This document shows, piece after piece, positions 49,900 to 62,448 of a DNA stretch of 64,000 bases. The translations under genes were made by a program, and so were the position numbers. Under the pieces are notes generated by a model. The model was given only the letters and a program-made list of their open reading frames with translations. It searched no databases and was not told the DNA's origin. Source of the DNA: Casuarius casuarius (Eukaryota; Chordata; Aves; Casuariiformes; Casuariidae); the NCBI GenBank assembly GCA_003342895.1, contig PTFA01000020.1:4548515-4612514 (forward strand). Direction: 5' to 3'. Positions within the stretch are counted from its first letter, which is position 1. The number at the start of each line of letters is the position of its first letter.

Positions 49900-50230
49900 A
49901 GAGCTAGGGAGGCGCTGGGACACGGTCGAAGCCCGCTGGCTGGAGGCAAGCCTTGGCGGCACAGGGGCAGCGGAGCCAGGGAAAGCTGGCGGGGGCCGCA
50001 GAGGGCCGCAAGCCCAGGCGGCGGCTTGGAGATCTGTAGGTGGGCGCCCGAGAGGGCTGCCCGTGGGCCGCCGGGATTGACCCGCTAACGCTGGGGCTCG
50101 GGGACTTCTCGCCGGCCAGGGACAGCTGCCCACGCGGGCGGAGGAAGGCGCAGAAGTGCCCGATGCTCTGCGAGCCCGCCTCTCGCCCCGGGGCAGCGCT
50201 GGCTGCGCTCCTCCCTTCCCCGAGGACACA
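49900..50230. promoter_or_regulatory. CpG island candidate
   Basis: About 32 CpG in roughly 320 bp by eye, one of the densest blocks in the window, with GC-box-like GGGCGG/GGCGG words. Frames up to 134 codons here have no recognisable content. It could be an alternative promoter within MAML3 intron 1 or a promoter of an unannotated non-coding transcript. Confidence 0.5.
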
Positions 50231-53029
50231 CCAGCAGAAGTGAGAAAACTGTACGCTGAAAGGCGTGTCTGCGGTAGTTCGTCCTGTCCCTCCGAGCTCT
50301 ACTCTCATGTAGCCAGCTAAGACATAAAATAGACGATTTTTAATTGTTTAGCTGGATCCTTCTGTCAGGGCAGGCAGCAAATAAATTAAAAGAGATTGAA
50401 AGAATAGCAACAGGCCTGCTCTTTTTCAGAGCCCCACAGGCCAAAGCAAAGAAGGAAATCTGCTGAAGGCTCTCTTCTTCCCCCGTCTCCCAACATCTAT
50501 CTACCTTCCCTTCTCCACAGTCCCCCAGACTTGATGCTCACGCTCAAGTCCCAAAGGTCACACGCATTTCTTCGCAGCCAGCGCTGAGCCAGGCACCTAT
50601 GCGGGCTCACAGGACGCGCACCCCCGACGTCCTCCTAAGCGAAGGGCAGGTGCCTCGTGAAACGCTCCGGGCAGGGAGGCAGCTGGTGCTGCTGCCTCTG
50701 CGCAGCCCCGCTCCCGCTGCTGCCACGGGGGGAGGGAGGGCGCAGCAGGGCTTGAGCTCTGATCAGCACCGATGCAGTAAGTCACTACTAGGGCCTCTGA
50801 ATCCTAGCAAACTCCAATGATGATGAAAAACAGAAGCCTCCAGAAAAGCTACTCTCAAGTCCTGTAATACTGATCAAATTTCCTCAAGGTGCCGTGAACC
50901 ATCCTGCAGAACGCTATAGCGATGTCAGCCATGGATTCATGCAAATAAATAATTGGGAAAAAACAACCTGCCACAGTGGTTGGTGTCATTCAAACCAGCT
51001 ATAATATTCATTAAGTTCAGAAGACTATAGAAGAACTGCAGACTTCTGCAAAGAGAGAGCAAAATTGCTCATGATTTAAAAATACTGTGCATCTGCATTA
51101 TATACTGATCAATAACATATGTACATTTGCGTGTGAAATGTTTCAGAGACCCTTTACCGAAAGTTGCCTAGGATTGTTTTTTCAACAAAAGGCTCAGCTT
51201 TCTGCAGAGAACAGAAACAATTCATAATTATTATTTCTGAAGCTGAAAACCTAGCTGTTGCTAGAAAATTTTAAGCTGACTGCTCTGTCTCTCTCAGGTA
51301 TAAACACCCGTATGTCCAAACACGAACATGCTGGGCCCATTTCTCATGCCGCGGTTGTCACCTGGCTGCTTCACACCCACTCTCACCACAGGGACGGATC
51401 AGCCCTCTCCCTCCTCTTCCAGCGGTCCTTCCCATACTGCTCCCCATGCCAGGAGCAAGGTTCATGCAGTTGCCCCCCGACAGAAAACGCGCTCTCCCCC
51501 AAGCCAGGCTAGTTTTCAGCTAAGAGACGCACAGAACCGTCTCTTTGGCTTCGCCGAAGCCTTACGCCAGACATAAGTGACTGGAATAACCTTGGCCTCA
51601 GAGTAGTCTTCGCCCCAGTACTTGAAGTATTAAATACAACTAATTTCCACCATTAGCTTTATTTAGAAACCACACTGCTCACTGCTGAAAGAGGAACCTC
51701 ATCATCATGCCCACACCGAGCTGCGTTCTGCGGTATTATTTAAAGACAAAATGTACAAACCAGCAGCTCAGCTGCCTGTCAGATAACAACACTGGGTTCC
51801 TGAAATCTTTTTTTATAGGCAATAGGCACCAGAGCCTCCCTGAGTGCTCCGAAATGTGCACAAGTGCCTTGCCAAGCAGGGCCAGTTTCTTCTCCTGCCT
51901 TCTCCTCCCACAGGCAGTCTCACTCGTGTCAGCGGAAGTTCAACTGCAGAGAGCACAATTTGATAACAAACACGTCCCTCGGTGTCAAAAAAGTAAAAAT
52001 AATACTTAATCTGAAGGCTAGGTAGAAAATACTCTCTCTACTTACACAGCTGCGGCACAGAGCAGAAACAAAGAGAGACCTGGCATGCAGAAGTCTGCCC
52101 CTGATTTCAGAGGGGTTTTACGAGGCTGTCGCTGCCCTGCCTTCGGCGCAGAGCATTCCCCATGGAGGCTGCAGTTCAGGAACATGCCACACTTCTCAGG
52201 TCCGTTCCCATTCAGGACAGCATATTCTGCACACTGTTAAACATGTGGGTGCACAGGGGCACAGGACTGACTGGATGTAGCGAGAGAGTTACTACATCCT
52301 CTCATCTTAAAAAAAAAAAGAGACCTTTATCAAGGTCAAAAAATACTGGAAATATGGAGAAAAATGCATTGCCAATGCCCCTGTGGTGCCAGTTCTGCAA
52401 AGAGGACACCAATATGCACTGCTGTCATTTATGTACCTGTTCTGAATGCAGAAAAACCCCAATTTATAAATAAAAAGCTCAAAGATCCCATAACACGCCT
52501 TAAGTCTCCGAACACTTCCAACAATTAAACACTATCCTAACTTTAAAGGCTGTAATTGGCAACTGCTTTTTTAAAATTAATCGTTAAAGCACTGCTTTAA
52601 CAAAATGCTTTTTCCTGTGAAAAATCAAAAACTCCATCTCAGTCAAACACTTGGTTAAGAGATCTTGCCACCCTCCACTGCAGTGCTGAAAAAATGCATT
52701 AGCAGAAATATAGGTTGGCTTCCTCCCCCTTTTCAGCTCATTACCATCAGTTTTGAGAACTGATTAGCCGTGGTTGTTATTCATTAGTCACATCTCTAAA
52801 ATCTGAATTATAAACACCTCTGTGAGGTCTTACTCTAATCAACCTATTTTCAGTCTTGCAATTAATACTAACACCAGGAAAACAGTCGAACAGTGTACAT
52901 TTAAAGACCACCCCCTCTTCCCACCAAAACCCAAGCTTAGACTGGCAGGAAAAGGAGGACTAAAACAGATCCACCCGTTCTGCCGCCCCAGACCTACATT
53001 CCTCCCCCATGCACGCAGCAGCCAGTTCA
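50231..53029. other. Intron; one GC-rich patch, otherwise nothing recognised
   Basis: GC-rich at about 50590-50780. A poly(A) run lies near 52308-52319. No recognisable coding or repeat content. Confidence 0.55.
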
Positions 53030-53300
53030 GGTGGTTAATACAGGAGACCTAATGGGTGCACCGCCAGCTGTAAATACAAGGCAGCCATCAATGATTTGCC
53101 TGATGGGGTCAGACGCTCCACAGCTGATAGATCTCGGGAGGACAAGAACATGCAGGCACGACAGATTAAGTGACTGCCATTGGTTGTGTGCTTGCTCTGA
53201 ATACCCAGCCACAGACAATAATCAATTACCTGGGGCCGCTAACGATACCGATCAAATGCACATAGCATTCGGCACCTTGAGGGCTGCAATCCTGACACTT
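53030..53300. promoter_or_regulatory. Candidate conserved non-coding element
   Basis: Non-repetitive and motif-rich: GCAGCCATCAATGATTTGCC, CACAGCTGATAGATC, AGATTAAGTGACTGCC, a SOX-type GACAAT (53214-53219) directly joined to TAATCAATTA (53219-53228), and CGATCAAATGC. The texture is that of deeply conserved developmental enhancers. Called by eye; conservation not tested. Confidence 0.3.
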
Positions 53301-55204
53301 TGAAAACACTTAAGGTACCCAGGGGCAAGACAAAATGGGAGGCTGGTACCAGCAAAAATCCTCAAAGCCAACAAGAAAAAACAGCTTTTTCCTTCTCCAA
53401 CAACCCCCCTTTAATTATAAAAAGTATTTACTTAGGAGTAAGCACAATCTTTTCTGTAAGACAATACAATTCACAGATGCTATAGCATAGTGCGAGAGGT
53501 TGGGGCCAGCAGCTTCACAGCGAGCGACCCCCGCTGCTTGAAGAACAACTCGTCGCAGGAAGCGGGAAGCGTATTCCCACCGCACAGATTGCCTTCCGGC
53601 AGCCTGTATACCAGCCCGTCCGGCTCCTACCTGGTCTGACGCTACTTCCCAGGCTGGACCTATGACCCAGGGTGATTTGGCTTCCTCATCATTCTCATTA
53701 ACTCAAAATGTTGATCTCTTTCCAGCTTTTGTGACCAGGAAAGTAAGAATTTTGCCACTGGTTTCACTGAGTGCAGGATAAGGGCAAACATTTCTCAGTC
53801 TGTCTCAGGCATCCTAAACCACAAAGTAACTCCTTTTTTTAAGCTCTTTTCTTCCCATAACTAAGGCCTTGTTCGTATACAAAAATGCTACTGCTTTACC
53901 TGTACACACTATTTATTCCCTGCTCCTATATGGGAAAAAGATTAACTGCGCAGTGATATAAGGCAGTGTTCTACATACCTGAGATTATATTCTTATTTAA
54001 AGGAAGAAGAAAGGACTTATCCAACAGACAGAGGAAATCACTTCTCTAATTGACAAGAAAAACAGTAGGTTAGACCAGACCTAATGTCCTAACTGGTTCT
54101 TCACTCTCAGCTCCCAGACCTAGGATTTGGGCATCTAAAACCAGCTTTTCATCCCTTGGAAATCACCCTTCCTTCTGCTGTATGGCAGACAGCCCCGTAA
54201 TAACACTTTGACTGACCGCAGGGATCAGTTGGCAGCCTGGAACACACTCAAAAATGTCTTTACGAGCACACTTCGCAAATCACCAAAAGAAAAATAAATG
54301 TTGAAGAAATTACAAAACAGAACTGCCTAAAGAGAATTTGTAACACTTAGTCCTGCAGATGTTCCCTGGCATGATGTATGGCAGATGTGTGTTCCCTGGC
54401 AGCCCTTTCTCAGGATGCAAAGAATTAATAATAAACCAACAAATGAACATACTACACATCTGTACCGCCAAGTTGTTTTTGCAAACCATGTGCCAAGATT
54501 ACTTCTCATCTATTCTGGGGCTACTTTATCAGCATGCATCAGCCTGGGACATGAAGTGANGTGCACCATGTCTGCTCGAACAGCAGAGGGAAGCTTGCAA
54601 GTCAGGCAGGATGCAATGACTCTGTTTGGATTTTTAGCCAGAATATGCTCATGTGCGGAATGGAAAGAAGAATCCTCACCCAAATGTGCGCTGAGGATTC
54701 ATTAAACTGTTAAGAAAGAAGTTTTTATTAAGAGACCTGCTTAGTTAGTAACTATTCATTACTGAAAAAGCACCAAGTAGGCCAGCAATAATGGCTGATC
54801 CATTCCTTCCCTCAGTCCTGCAAAAAGTGTCATGGGGATCCTTCACAACTACCAGTTTTTATAATCTCAGCTCTTGGGTCCAAGAATACCCTCAATAGGA
54901 CAACAGCTTCTCATATCCTAAGCAGGAATCCATATCAGCTCTGAGCTCCAGAGGTACCACTGCTAGTTACTGCATTGCCACCAAACCTTTCTAGGACTTC
55001 ACCTTAGGAGAAGTCTTCCAGTAAGTGTAGACTCACTGAAGACTGGGAGGGTGTTTATGAGACCTGACAAGTTCATGACATAAAGCAAGGCTGCTAAGGA
55101 CAAATAAAACTTGGCTTGCATGAAATGACATTGTGTAGCATCGGGTTCAACACAGGCGCCTACAGCTTGGGAACTGTTACCTCCCTTCCCTATTACTGCC
55201 CACA
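53301..55204. other. Intron, nothing firmly recognised
   Basis: Near 54070-54100 the wording GGTTAGACCAGACCTAATG is faintly like a CR1 3' tail. One ambiguous base at 54560. No coding content recognised. Confidence 0.5.
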
Positions 55205-55560
55205 GTGATGGCTGAGAGAACTGGGCTTGTTCAGCCTTAAAAAGAGATGGCTGAGGGGAGGTTTTCCTGCCAGCTTCAACTACCTAATGGGAGGATGTCA
55301 CCAGCCTCGTAGTGGAAGTGTACAGTGATAGAAAGAGGGGCAATGGACACAAGCTTCAACAGAGGAACTTGCAAGAAGATATTATATTTTCAATATAAGT
55401 GGAGTCAAACACTGATGCATGCTGCCCAGAGTTGTGGATTCTCCGCCTTTCGAGATATACAAAGCCTGACTAACACAGCCCTCGGTGACCTGCTGCTCTG
55501 CTCTGAGCTAGGGCTGGGCTGCACGACTTCCAGAGATCCAACTAAATTATCCTCAAATGA
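55205..55560 (+). mobile_element. CR1 LINE 3' fragment, bird type
   Basis: Sense-order matches to avian CR1: GGGCTTGTTCAGCCTTAAAA, AGAGATGGCTGAGGGGAGG, TTCAACTACCTAATGGGAGG, GATAGAAAGAGGGGCAATGG, AAGCTTCAACAGAGGAAC, CATGCTGCCCAGAGTTGTGG. The terminal block GACCTGCTGCTCTGCTCTGA leads to GACTTCCAGAGATCCAACTA ('ctgctctgagcagg...gacctccagaggtcccttccaa'). It ends near the normal CR1 3' terminus and is diverged throughout. Confidence 0.8.
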
Positions 55561-57119
55561 TGCCAGTTTTAGGAGAAAGACCTACCTAGCTCTAGGGATT
55601 TCTTCTCCCCTCCTGCTGCTTATTCCTGGATTGCAGCAGAGTAGAACAACACTGGAAGATGAGAACAGAGAAACAGGCACTTTCATTACCAATACTCAGT
55701 TAATACCTCAGTCGTGAATACTGCAGGCACAAGGGTATCTTCTTCTGATACGTCTGTGCTGCCCTGGTGTGGTGGATTCCTTCACCTTCTCTAGGGGATC
55801 CTGATACATGGCTAGGGCTTACAAGCACTTTCTTTCACAAGCACTAGCAGGCTTGGCAGCTTCCACTGTTAGTCAGGTGCTTTTTACTAGCATGAAATTC
55901 ACTCCAACATTTACTGTCAAATACACACAAACAAGAGAAAAAGAAAACTATGTTCAATTAAAGCGCATTACAAGGCAGAAAATGGGGCACTGAATCTTAT
56001 CCTTTCTGTGAACGAATATTAAACCAGTGAGGTTTGTACTCTGTAAGCTGGAGTGATTTCCCAGTGAGTCTGCTGGTCAAGAACTCCTGAGAAGACACCA
56101 GAGAACTTGCTACTTTAATACAACTTGCTAATGCCATGCATTAAATTCTTCTTGTTCTTACCGTCTGCTCCATTTAAGGGCTGCTTTGAGGCAATTACTA
56201 GTAACTTGTTATTCCATTCCATTATGCAATTCAAGCCTCAAAAAATACAATAAACTAATTCTTTCCTGTAACACTCTCAATCTACTCATTCTCCTGTCTA
56301 CTCCATATACCCATCTAAAATACAATATCAGAATCATCAGCATTTTTCCACAATACTAGGCATCAGATACCTAAGATGCATACTTAAGTGCTTGAAAAGC
56401 CATAAAGAAATTATCCTTGACAAATCGGTATTTTGAGCAAACATTTCAGAAAAAAAATCCTATCATTTAAGTTCTCCAGAATATTTGATTCACCATGTCA
56501 TTCCAATTCTCCCTTACCTCTTTCACTTGAAGGCTCAATGCTGTGTTCAGACACGTGCCTCTTTTACCTTTATCTCAGACTAGAAAACTAATTTTGCATA
56601 TTGAATTATTATTTATTTCCATGGATGTCTCTGGATTCCTTTGACAGTTTTATCTTGCTGATGAGAATAAATGTTCTTTTGAAAGGTACTGCCAGACTGC
56701 CTTCATTCTCAGATGCCAAAGGATGCGGTCGGCAGAATCTGTCAAAAATAACTCACATGGTCTGAGGGATCTGAAAATTACAACTGATAGTTTCTACATG
56801 GTGGCTTTGGGTACATTCACTTTACCACCAGCACCCAATCCCTTCTTGCCTTTGCATTTCTCCAGGTCACCATGGGAAGTACGCATTGGAGACTTGAGTC
56901 TGTGCTCAACTACAACTTGAGTACCTCTGAAATCTGGGCTTGCTTTTTCTCCTAAGATTCTGCAAGTGCTCACGTCTAGAAATTTTTTGAAACAAAAACA
57001 AACCAAAAGAAGCTAATTTGGACTTAAACCAGAATCCTGTAATGGCTTGGGGATTTTGCAGTGACTGCTTTTGCTGGCACCTGAACCTGACTCTGGAAGC
57101 AAGCGCTCATTTTGCAAAG
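55561..57119. other. Intron, nothing recognised
   Basis: AT-rich intron with chance frames only. Confidence 0.55.
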
Positions 57120-57450
57120 CTCAGCACAGGGTGCAGTGGCAGAGGGACGAGCAGAGCGAGGCAGAGGCACCCGGGCAGCACCAGGAGGCACAGCATGCGT
57201 CCCTGAGGCAGCCGGGGCCCACGCAGCACAAGGCGGGCTCCTTTCCCTCCCCTCTACCTCTCTCCCCCAGAAGACAGTGACCGCCTNGAGGAGGCAGAGG
57301 AGGCAGCGTCCCACAGCCCTTCCCGAGGCCGACCCCCTCCTCCCATCAGCGCCTGTGCCAGTTAACTCGCACGTTGCCACTGAGGAGAGGGGTGTCAGGA
57401 AGCCTTTACAGCAGCCCCTCTGCTTCACAGCGACNGATCCTCTCCAGGCT
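57120..57450. other. GC-rich block
   Basis: GAGGCAG- and GCCC-rich DNA with moderate CpG and two ambiguous bases (57287, 57435). Frames up to 143 codons on both strands reflect composition. Function unknown. Confidence 0.4.
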
Positions 57451-57938
57451 CCCAACAGGCTCCAGGAGAGTGGCAGGGGCTAACTGTTTCCAGGCAAAGA
57501 TGATGGCATCTTTGTACACCATGCTGTATACTTCAGCATGCTGGAACTTCAAAAAGGCTCTTACAGAAAATAAGATGGCACCCCTCAATCCAGACTACTA
57601 GAGCAGCTCAGAGAAGCAGCACAGCTCGACAGAAACCTCCCCTAGAAAGCAGCTCCTTCACTGACGCTCCAGCCCTGAGGCGCGTGGACCTTCGGGGTCC
57701 AAGGTCAGCCTTTCTGCTGGGTGGCCTGAAACTCAGGGTGGCCAAGGAAGATAGTGTTAGGCAGTGTGTTGTACTTGGGTGCAGTGCCCAGATGAGCACC
57801 TTCCGGTAAAATCAAGCACCAATTTATTTAAAGTTTGTGGAGCCACAAAGGGAGGGTGGCGCTTTGGTCAGGGTTTATACAAATCAGTACGAGCTGCATA
57901 GCTCTTACCAGCCACCAAACCCTGCGTGTATGCACCTG

Positions 57939-57957
57939 CACACACACACACACACAC
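57939..57957. repeat. (CA)n microsatellite
   Basis: About nine CA units inside CTGCA...CACGCA. Confidence 0.9.
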
Positions 57958-58219
57958 GCAGCACTGTAGCTAAACTTTGATACAACATTTTATCTTCGCA
58001 AGTGAGAAGATCAAGTGGCTATGGCACTCGAGAATTATCCAGTGCTCCCTTTCCAGTGAAGATAAACACGACGCTCGTATCGAACCCGAGCCACTGTGAA
58101 CTGCACGCTGACTGACAGCGGCACAGCCAGCCTGCGTGTTCTCCCAAGGCAGCCTCACCGATCTCTCTCTTTTTTCAATTGAATGATTCAGATATTCAAA
58201 TATGATTCAAAATATTTTT

Positions 58220-58565
58220 TCTTAGGTTTTCACAAGAACTGCCACCTTATATTAGACCACAGATCCACTTAGCCTGATATCCGTTCTTCAACGGCGCCCA
58301 NCAACGGCTGCTCAAAGACTACAAGAAACGAGGCAAACGTAGAGGATGCCTGCCCGTTGTACGTCCTGCCCAGCTTCCCAGCATCAGCCAGTGGTTCAGG
58401 CCTTCTTGGGCCTGAAAAATGCATCCAGACCATCCTGTTTAATAACTTGATGTGGTTTTCCCTTCCAAGAACGTGCCCAGTTCGTCTTTTGATGCAATTT
58501 AGACTTTCAGCCACTGTCACAGCCTGTGGTGAAGTTTCACAGCTTCATTAGCTGCTCTGCTTCCC
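58220..58565 (-). mobile_element. CR1 LINE 3'UTR fragment, antisense
   Basis: Read on the plus strand, AGACCACAGATCCACTTAGC, CTGATATCCGTTCTTCAACG, CTGCCCGTTGTACGTCCTGC, CCAGCTTCCCAGCATCAGCC and AGTGGTTCAGGCCTTCTTGG match the antisense of an amniote CR1 3'UTR ('gacccaaggtccatctagcccagtatcctgtctccgacagtggcc...cctcccagc...tggttcagggacttcctg'). The element therefore lies on the minus strand, opposite to the one at 55.2 kb. Ambiguous base at 58301. Confidence 0.7.
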
Positions 58566-58598
58566 TTCTTTGCACCTGCTACCTAGGAATCCCATAGT

Positions 58599-58629
58599 CT
58601 GTGTGTGTATGTGTGTGTCTATATATATA
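58599..58629. repeat. (TG)n(TA)n microsatellite
   Basis: TG repeats with TA interruptions, followed by ATATATATA. Confidence 0.9.
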
Positions 58630-61600
58630 ATTTGTAGTATACATATATTTGCACCAACAGTGAAATTGGCCACGTGAACACTTGTGAACTGCTGCTTGTG
58701 ATGTACCTGTGGTTTTGGCATAACTGGGTGGCACTTCTGAAGTGAAGATGGAAACTTCCCGCATTTAAACTTTACACCCTTCACTGCGGTTCAGCCCAAC
58801 CGGAGCAGTATGCTATTTGCTACGATGTACATCCTAACGAGAAGTCACAGGATACACAGCCATCTCTCATTCACAATAAGCAGAAACACCAAAGCAATCA
58901 AAACCCTAAACAGCTATTTAGAAGCTATTTCTTTTCTTCTGTGTCCAAGAGCGCTTAGAAGAGTGTTTTAGATAACGCTGGCATTCCTGAACCACGCATT
59001 GCCCTGCTCAGGCTAGTCTCTAGCTGCTGCAAGTCTCAGAGCCCCCCAGCAGCCAAAGGGATGCACTTGGGCAGTNCTGTGCTGCTTGAAGTTGTGCAGG
59101 AATCAAACAGCCAGTTAATCAAGCAATGTGCACATGCATCATTATTAAGATAGGGCCAACCTCTGCCAGATCCAAGCTAGGTCCCTCTGAAATTTTGTCC
59201 AAGTCACAGGTCTAACTGGATATTTTGTCCACCTCGTTGCAGCAGGCCTGGCTACGAGAACGCAGGTGGATGCGGCCTCACGACTGACACAGTCTCTGGA
59301 ACAGGCCATACAGAGCACCGTAGACAGAGATGGACCAGCAACATCCAGCCCTCGCAGGCTTCTTAGGCATGCAGCTAGCTGAGGCCAGGACACAAAACTT
59401 AGCGGGTTTTCACTGCTGGGGCAATCTGGTGAAACAAGGACGAACTGGTACCTGGTGGTTTGTCCACACTGCCCAGTGCCAGTATTGTGTCGGGCTATGG
59501 CAGGCGCCGGACACAAAGGTTTGCCCCAACTGATTTACCCTGCCCCAGGCAACCTCACACATCACTGCACTGTGCAGCACACACATATGCCTGGCCTGGC
59601 TACATTTCCAAAGGGATCTGTTAGAGAGACACTAAGCGAGATGCCGTCCCTGCAAATTAGCAATTACAGTTTGCTATCGGTGATACCTTGAGACCTTTGT
59701 CTGCAGCAGGTTACCTGGCATGGCTGCAACTGAAGCAGTTTTTGAGAGGCCATTTTGGGATTGCAGCCAGGTCTTTACAAGGTCCTAGAATTTCAATAAT
59801 GAAATTAAAAACAGAATTTAGCACTTGGGACTGAAGGAAACGAGACACGTGACTAAGTATTGCCTGCTAATATTTTTTCTTTATGGCGTCTCTCAAACTG
59901 CTAAATAAAAATCACGCAGTTCTTCACCATCAAGAATGCAAATCATAAAACCAGCTTCTCTGTAATGCAGCAAGCATGAAGGCTGGGAGACTTAAAGGGA
60001 TATGGCTAAGAAGAAAATATTACTTGTTTTAGAAAAAGGATCTGAAAGGACCACTCTCGTACTTGGATCCAGCCTCTGCTGTGCCCAATGGATCTGGACT
60101 GATTTATTTCAAACAAGCAAGTTTTTTTTTTTTTTTTTTAAACAAACATAATTGAAAGGAAGAAACTCCTTAAATACTAGACAGAGAGAACATTTTGGTC
60201 CCATACAGAACCAGGATCCTTTGGAGAGATCAAGGAACACACAGTGGTTAGGATGTTACTTCCACCGAAAAAACTAGAGGAAACGAGATCCCCCTTGACC
60301 CTATGTGCTTCTGAAAAATCTTCCCTTAAACTACACATCAAGACAGACAGTGGAGGCCACATCTTTGAAGGACAGCTTTTCACGCATGGGATTTATGTGG
60401 AGTGCAGACCCTATATACACCAGTTCAGTTATATGTACAACCAAACCTGTGAAAACAGAAGCCTCGTATCAGGCCCAGAGGAAATCAGAAGATATCTAGC
60501 CCCAACTCAGGTTTGCCACCAGCCATAGATAGCCTAAATTTCAATGAGGTTAGTCACAATTACTTCTTCATCCCTAAACTCCAACTAATATGAATTTTAA
60601 CTACCCATTTATTATCCCTTGTGTCCCTCCAATGAAAAGGAGAAGTCAAAACTGAATCTGCAATAGACCCTTAACCAGAAAAAAACTAGCAATGGCTGCT
60701 GTACAAACACAAATTATATTACTAATGTGATCTGGCAGTTTTACCTGAGTCCCATAGCTGCAGCTTAATCATATTTTTGACACAGCTAAATTGCTAAGAT
60801 ACAATGGGACCTGTAGCTAATAACATTGCTTCAAAAATAAACAAACTCCTGTTTTTCTAAAATGATTATGAGGAACTCCTGTATATTTTAGATGAACTGC
60901 ATCTGCTTAACCAGCCTGCTCTGAGACATCGTCACACGCAAGTGGCCTGTTTCGTGTCTGCAAGGCATTGGATGGCAACTCGCGATAGGCGTTCTTGCTG
61001 CTGCTCTCAAATGGCCTCTCTTTTGGTTTACACTGACATTTAGCACAGTAGTGACAGAGAGCAGGAAGACTTTTGTTTTCCCTTCTTAAAAATAAAAACA
61101 GACAGCGAAGATAGCGAAATCACAATTGATAGCGAAGACCTAGGGCAGATATAAACAAAAGCAGGTCTAACCAATGCGCCTAACTTCCAAAGTGATGTAG
61201 TGCCACAGAAACTCTCAGCCTCAGACTGCAGCGCTCAGCCCTTGCCAGCTCTGCATCCGAGCAGGGCCAGGCTCAGCTAGGTACCAGCTGGCCAATACCC
61301 CCCTGCCTGAAGCTCTCTGGTGAAAGAATAAGCTCCTACCTGGCATCTCCAGCCCCCCAGATCTGCAGACTACTGTTCGTTTGAGCACCCGCTAAACTAT
61401 TTTAGTTAAAGCCACTTGGTGCTTAGTAAATACCACTTAGCTAAATGAAGCCAGCTGATTCTGACTGTAGCAGATGAAGGAGCATTCAGATGAGCAGTGC
61501 CAGCACAGACTGGTGAGGGCACTCCTCTCCTGCAAGGGTTAGTGATAGCTGCCGGCGCCGGCTCAGTAGGGAGGAACTCGTCTGTCTTTACAACTCTTTG

Positions 61601-62400
61601 AACAATCTACCTAGACCTTGAGATTGCTGAGGCTGGGTCTGAATATGGCCCAGAATTTTTGGGCCGTTTTGCACTTGCAAAGTCTAGAGGAGTCATTCTG
61701 CCATCACATGGATTGGAAAATGTTTGGGAATGGGATATTTTAGATAGAGAAGACAACCAACCGTGATGAACCAAAGATGAGCCAGAAGTCAAGATGGCAG
61801 AATGCAAAGTATCTGATCACCCATCCTCTACCTCTTAACCATCCCCGAATTCAGACTAGGAGGCATTCAGAATCATGTGTGTGAAATTTAAGATAGTATA
61901 AAAACAGCCTGCTTGGTCCATCTCATTATACAGCACACCCACGGCACACAACAAGGCTGTTCTGAGTGCTTGGCTGTTTCTTTTGGAAATTTATCCAATT
62001 CCTTTTCAGGCATTTGCTGATATTTTGCTCTTTGTAACAATCTTGCCTCCACTAATAAAGCTATGCAATGTGCCTGAATTTGCAAGCACTGCTGTAACCA
62101 TTTTCTAGATGGGTAAAGTGAAGTCTCATTGCATCTTACTTGCTTCTAAGGCAGCAAACAAGAAGACCTCTTCTAACTACTCACCCTGCAAAAGTCACAC
62201 TAGAAACTCTCGGCACTAATGAAGTCCAACCAGTCCCACGACTAATTTTGATGGGATCAGGGTTTCCTCCTGAGTTTGATCAGTTTCTTTCTTAAATCAT
62301 AACCTGCATTAAAATATTTATTATGGCAAACTGGTATTTCAGTTACATCTATTATAATGGCAATCCTTATTAATTTCAAGTGCTATTTCTTTTCTGTTTG
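58630..62400. other. Intron, nothing recognised
   Basis: A run of 18 T lies at 60122-60139. One ambiguous base at 59076. Frames up to 123 codons have no recognisable content. Confidence 0.55.
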
Positions 62401-62405
62401 TGGAT

Positions 62406-62448
62406 TTTTAAATTAAAAAANATATATATTTTTTTTTAATTAAACTGA
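62406..62448. repeat. A/T-rich inverted repeat around an ambiguous base
   Basis: TAAATTAAAAAA, then N (62421), then ATATATAT, then a T run and AATTA. The two sides are nearly complementary, so a hairpin or A/T slippage could explain the ambiguous call. Confidence 0.7.

Noticed and set aside
53990..54160. Possible CR1 3' tail (GGTTAGACCAGACCTAATG)
   Set aside because: Only about 20 bases resemble the expected tail and no adjoining element body is visible.
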